9,162 nt of DNA from Pirellulaceae bacterium (lineage in GTDB: Bacteria > Planctomycetota > Planctomycetia > Pirellulales > Pirellulaceae). Positions 7,801-9,162 of the stretch are shown here, one piece after another. Location of the stretch: the NCBI GenBank assembly GCA_013002105.1, contig JABDKS010000114.1, positions 1-9,162 on the forward strand, written 5' to 3'. Each line of letters begins with the position of its first letter. The stretch's first letter is position 1. The notes beneath the pieces are model-generated. The model was not told where the DNA came from. It made no database searches and saw nothing but the letters and a program-made list of their open reading frames with translations. Position numbers and translations under genes: made by a program.

Positions 7801-8150
7801 ATTCGATCGTGTTGATTGACTTTATCAATTCACGTATTCGCGACGGCGTACCGGCATACGACGCGTTAATGGAATCGGGTGAGCGTCGATTTAGACCGAT
7901 CATGTTGACCAGTTTGACGACGATCGCGGGTTTGATTCCGTTGATGTTAGAGCGATCATTCCAGGCGCAGTTGCTGATACCGATGGCGGCCTCCTTGGCA
8001 TTCGGTCTGATGCTGGCGACATTCCTGGTGCTGTACTTGGTACCGACGTTTTATTGGTTGTATCTGCTGTCGTATAACGCGTGGGTAAAATTCTTGCTCC
8101 AACTAGGTTGGGCGGACAAAGACGCGTTGGTGCCGACGAGCAGTGAATAG
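4872..8150 (+). CDS. RND-family efflux permease (AcrB/HAE1-like)
   Basis: This is the proton-driven inner-membrane pump of a tripartite efflux system. Its 1092 residues (AcrB has 1049) show the duplicated RND plan: helix 1 (about 13-30), a periplasmic porter domain, helices 2-6 (about 338-482), a cytoplasmic linker with an amphipathic stretch near 495-515, helix 7 (about 542-560), a second periplasmic domain with a Gly-rich loop (655-661), and helices 8-12 (about 910-1062). The proton relay is recognisable: D401 and D402 in helix 4 (GIVVDDAIVIGE), and R1006 and T1013 in helix 11 (RRFRPIMLTS). N976 (VVINDSIVLIDF) stands where AcrB has Lys940. The first residues of the gene overlap the adaptor stop as ATGA, and GGAG at 4861-4864 is spaced 7 nt from the ATG, so the two proteins are probably made together. 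A terminator follows at 8221. The family is certain; drug, lipid or other substrate cannot be told from the sequence. Confidence 0.93.
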   Translation: MKNAVKWAITNGPGMNALMIALMVVGGASLRQMQREVFPAFELEIVMVSVPYPGATPNDTEEAICQKIEEAIRSIDGIKKVTSIAQEGNGFVLAELRSDVRDVQKVMSEIDREVDRIPSFPALAEDPQIQQITFRDAAIRVGIVGPQDRSRESELRLRDVAESVRDDILTLPSVSAASIMGTRPYQIDVEIPEATLRSYNLTLDQVAAILRQRNIELPGGQLKAEGQEILLRAKNKGRVGEEIGRLPLVTTPGGVVLSVDDLGTVRDEFADITAAGEINGEPAMVVNVERTKTEDLLAMVDSVTKYVEGKELPEGYRFEVWGDSSQEVRGRLSLLLRNGIGGLILVFLVLTLFLEMRLAFWVALGIPISILGAGAALAWGGQTLNMLSLFSFLVALGIVVDDAIVIGENIYAHRHMGKNVKQAAIDGTLEVMPSVTASVTTTVIAFMPMFFVSGVMGKFMAVIPFAVIAMLVISLWESIFVLPSHLGHRHTGFFRVVSILAYPLRPLGLILNWANRHASRSMTWFCERIYVPTLRFGLAHPPIPIAVSLTLFLLTAGLIRGGIVPSILFPKSDNNNLQATIVFPDGTTAAETDAATRRMEAALRRVSRKVALDRAVASGQPIGDESVEGAGGPRGPVRLTYRDVGTVTNTQNAAGGGGSGSHVGQIFAELHDTETREIHSDVLLAMWRKEAGEFAGAERVSYGSVGVGPGGKAIEFKLLASSEHEDQLLAATEDVKARLAEFAGVFDIADDNTPGKYEFQFRVKDRALATGVTPTDLGQTVRNTYYGAEVMRLQRGRHEVKLMVRYPPEERSSLVDFREIRVRTGDGGERPITELAQIDLNRGFSEINRVDQLRSITVSADLDETTANANLIIADLQKNFVPVLSKRYPDLSLRWEGQREQSNDSVGSLMRGFAMAIMAMYVLLVLQFRSYVQPVLILLIIPFGMIGAVWGHALLGLPLTLFSMFGLVALSGVVINDSIVLIDFINSRIRDGVPAYDALMESGERRFRPIMLTSLTTIAGLIPLMLERSFQAQLLIPMAASLAFGLMLATFLVLYLVPTFYWLYLLSYNAWVKFLLQLGWADKDALVPTSSE

Positions 8151-8220
8151 ATCGGTAGCGAACGATCCGATGCGAACATCAATCGTTCCATCCAGGCAGA
8201 CGCAAAACACCATTGAACGC

Positions 8221-8260
8221 AACAAGCCTCCAGCAGTACCCGCTGGAGGCTTGTTCGTGT
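8221..8260 (+). terminator. Intrinsic terminator of the efflux operon
   Basis: The arms 8221-8234 (AACAAGCCTCCAGC) and 8242-8255 form a perfect 14-bp stem with a seven-base loop (AGTACCC). A T-rich stretch (TTGTTCGTGTTAGTGTT) begins in the right arm and runs on. It lies 70 nt after the permease stop. A smaller 7-bp hairpin (GAACGAT 8160-8166 with ATCGTTC 8182-8188) comes first in the same untranslated region. The minus-strand gene ends at 8396, so this structure also lies in the path of convergent transcription, but on that strand no T-run follows. Confidence 0.8.
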
Positions 8261-8395
8261 TAGTGTTGACGCCACGTTGACTGCCGCTCGCGGGGGGCGC
8301 GCGGCGATCGTGGGTTATGCCTGCCAAAACCTCGTAGGCAAGGACCTGTCCTGGCACCGTCACGTCAGCACGGCTCAGGGCCTACAAACATTGCG

Positions 8396-8869
8396 TTAAC
8401 CCGCAGCGGCGATCGAGACAACGACGGCGATGACGGCCAATGCGATCATTCCCAAGAACAGGCCGATAATGATTTTGCCTGCCGTGTCCAATTGCCCGTG
8501 ATCCCCGTAGCCTTCGGGGCACGCTATTGCACGAATACCAACCAGAATGTTTAAGATCGGAACCAGCATTCCGAGGCACCACCACGGACTGTACGCCGCG
8601 TTGATCATGCGCTGGGCAATGATCCAAAACAGCACGCCAAAGTAGATCAGCATCAGCGGAATGACTGCGAACATCGCGTTCTCGCCCAGTGCCGCACCCA
8701 TCGCAACCAGTGCGATGTTGTAAACAATCGCGGCTAGAAATGAATAACCGAAATAGGCCAAACGCCCGATGCCGCCGTAGGATCCGGTCGGCGCCGGCAT
8801 CGCCTGTGTCTCAAGAGTCGACGTGGCGGCGTACGGATTCTGTGGCGTTTGACCGAACTGATCACTCAT
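8396..8869 (-). CDS. DUF805-like small membrane protein
   Basis: A 157-residue integral membrane protein of unknown function. A short polar N-terminus with NPYAATST (11-18) precedes about four hydrophobic helices (about 38-60, 64-84, 97-114 and 132-154). GRLAYFGYSF (35-44), an Arg after the second helix (R87), W96-W97 and P104 follow the layout of DUF805 proteins (E. coli YhaH/YhaI type), but the match is partial. Between helices 3 and 4 lies a polar motif, CPEGYGDHGQLDTAGK (117-132), that I associate with planctomycete relatives rather than the classic family. The frame stays open upstream to 9031, but ATG 8869 is chosen because AAAGG (8877-8881) sits 7 nt before it and the upstream extension looks non-coding. 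It is convergent with the efflux operon, 245 nt from the permease stop, so it is not part of it. Family call is moderate; function is unknown. Confidence 0.72.
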   Translation of the reverse strand: MSDQFGQTPQNPYAATSTLETQAMPAPTGSYGGIGRLAYFGYSFLAAIVYNIALVAMGAALGENAMFAVIPLMLIYFGVLFWIIAQRMINAAYSPWWCLGMLVPILNILVGIRAIACPEGYGDHGQLDTAGKIIIGLFLGMIALAVIAVVVSIAAAG

Positions 8870-8876
8870 TTCATAA

Positions 8877-8881
8877 CCTTT
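8877..8881 (-). promoter_or_regulatory. Ribosome binding site that fixes the start of the DUF805-like gene
   Basis: On the minus strand AAAGG is followed by 7 nt and then the ATG at 8869-8867. This is ordinary Shine-Dalgarno spacing and decides between this start and the longer reading that would begin at 9031. Confidence 0.6.
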
Positions 8882-8912
8882 GGAAATATCGGGGATTTGT
8901 ACTTCGCGGCCA

Positions 8913-8942
8913 ATGATAGTGGGGCGAGGCAGTTGCCGTCTA
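8913..8942 (-). promoter_or_regulatory. Weak candidate promoter for the DUF805-like gene
   Basis: Read on the minus strand, TAGACG (8942-8937) and TATCAT (8918-8913) are separated by 18 bp and match sigma-70 -35 and -10 consensus at 4 and 5 of 6 positions. The -10 lies 43 nt before the ATG at 8869. A match this good is expected by chance fairly often. Confidence 0.25.
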
Positions 8943-9057
8943 ACAATTTGCGTCCGAACGAGCCTTTGAACGCAAACTTTTTGACCAAAAATGCGGTTTG
9001 TAGGGCCGGTTCCTACCTTGTCATTACCCACAAGTCGGCTTTTGCAATCAACACTTT

Positions 9058-9109
9058 ACCCTCCCGCGCGTATGACTTTCCATTGGAAAACACGCTGTCG
9101 CGGGAGGGT
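9058..9109. repeat. Inverted repeat with 11-bp GC-rich arms at the window edge
   Basis: ACCCTCCCGCG at 9058-9068 is the exact reverse complement of CGCGGGAGGGT at 9099-9109. The 30-nt loop carries a nested pairing, TTTCC 9077-9081 with GGAAA 9085-9089. A second G-rich block, GGGGAGGG, follows at about 9135-9142. No gene is seen in 8870-9162 apart from possible regulatory sites, so this may be the end of a neighbouring transcript or a dispersed intergenic repeat. A 7-bp inverted repeat (TTTGCGT 8947-8953 with ACGCAAA 8970-8976) lies in the same region. Confidence 0.5.
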
Positions 9110-9162
9110 CGATGGTGAGCCTAAGCGAGCCAACGGGGAGGGCGAACAGAAGACGTTGATCG

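Noticed and set aside
8265..8281. GTTGAC direct repeat (8265-8270 and 8276-8281)
   Set aside because: Only two 6-bp copies 11 bp apart between convergent genes, with no promoter role apparent; chance is the simplest reading.
8316..8338. TGCCT/AGGCA 5-bp hairpin as a terminator for the minus-strand gene
   Set aside because: The stem is short, the loop is 13 nt, and no T-run follows on the minus strand.
8870..9031. N-terminal extension of the DUF805-like protein by 54 residues
   Set aside because: The extension is basic and unlike the family. A Shine-Dalgarno at 8877-8881 points to the ATG at 8869.
8849..9118. 89-residue plus-strand frame at the right end
   Set aside because: It overlaps the start and upstream region of the minus-strand gene and the inverted repeat, with no ribosome site or recognisable motif.

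Overview
The window looks like a stretch of chromosome from a planctomycete, most likely a Rhodopirellula-like member of the Pirellulaceae. The grounds are indirect: GC in the mid-50s by eye, large hydrophilic secreted proteins with no recognisable domain, Ser/Pro/Gly-rich N-terminal tails in front of conserved domains, few strong Shine-Dalgarno sites, and a small membrane protein with an 'NPYAA' N-terminus of a kind I associate with planctomycetes. No database search was possible, so the taxon is an inference.

Layout. (1) 46-1782, plus strand: a 578-residue exported protein of unknown function, with a good signal peptide and three weakly similar Trp/Ala/Phe helical segments. An upstream gene may end over its start. 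(2) 1783-2032: an intergenic region dense in inverted repeats. It holds a 9-bp arm hairpin, a strong intrinsic terminator (17-bp perfect stem plus T-run) and a 37-bp almost perfect palindrome just before the next gene. (3) 2033-8150: a compact three-gene operon, made of a TetR-family regulator of the CecR (YbiH) type, a periplasmic adaptor (membrane fusion protein) and an RND inner-membrane permease. The gap between regulator and adaptor is 5 nt, and adaptor and permease share an ATGA overlap. A clear terminator hairpin follows at 8221-8255. (4) 8396-8869, minus strand: a four-helix DUF805-like membrane protein, transcribed convergently with the operon. (5) 8870-9162: its upstream region, with a possible promoter and an 11-bp inverted repeat near the window edge.

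How it works together. The TetR protein probably binds the palindrome at 1989-2025 and represses its own gene together with the pump. The palindrome contains three TTTAAA-centred blocks 12-13 bp apart, so it could hold two dimers. The adaptor keeps the R-L-S signature at the tip of its hairpin, the part that docks on TolC-type outer-membrane channels. No channel gene lies downstream in this window, so the third component is expected elsewhere. The permease has the transmembrane-helix-4 Asp pair of proton-driven RND pumps but carries Asn where AcrB has its essential helix-10 Lys.

I see no CRISPR array, tRNA, rRNA, insertion sequence or phage gene. The most informative oddities are the composite operator, the permease Lys-to-Asn change, the roughly 80-residue acidic insert in the adaptor, and the internal repeats of the unknown secreted protein. 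None of these amounts to a clearly new system.
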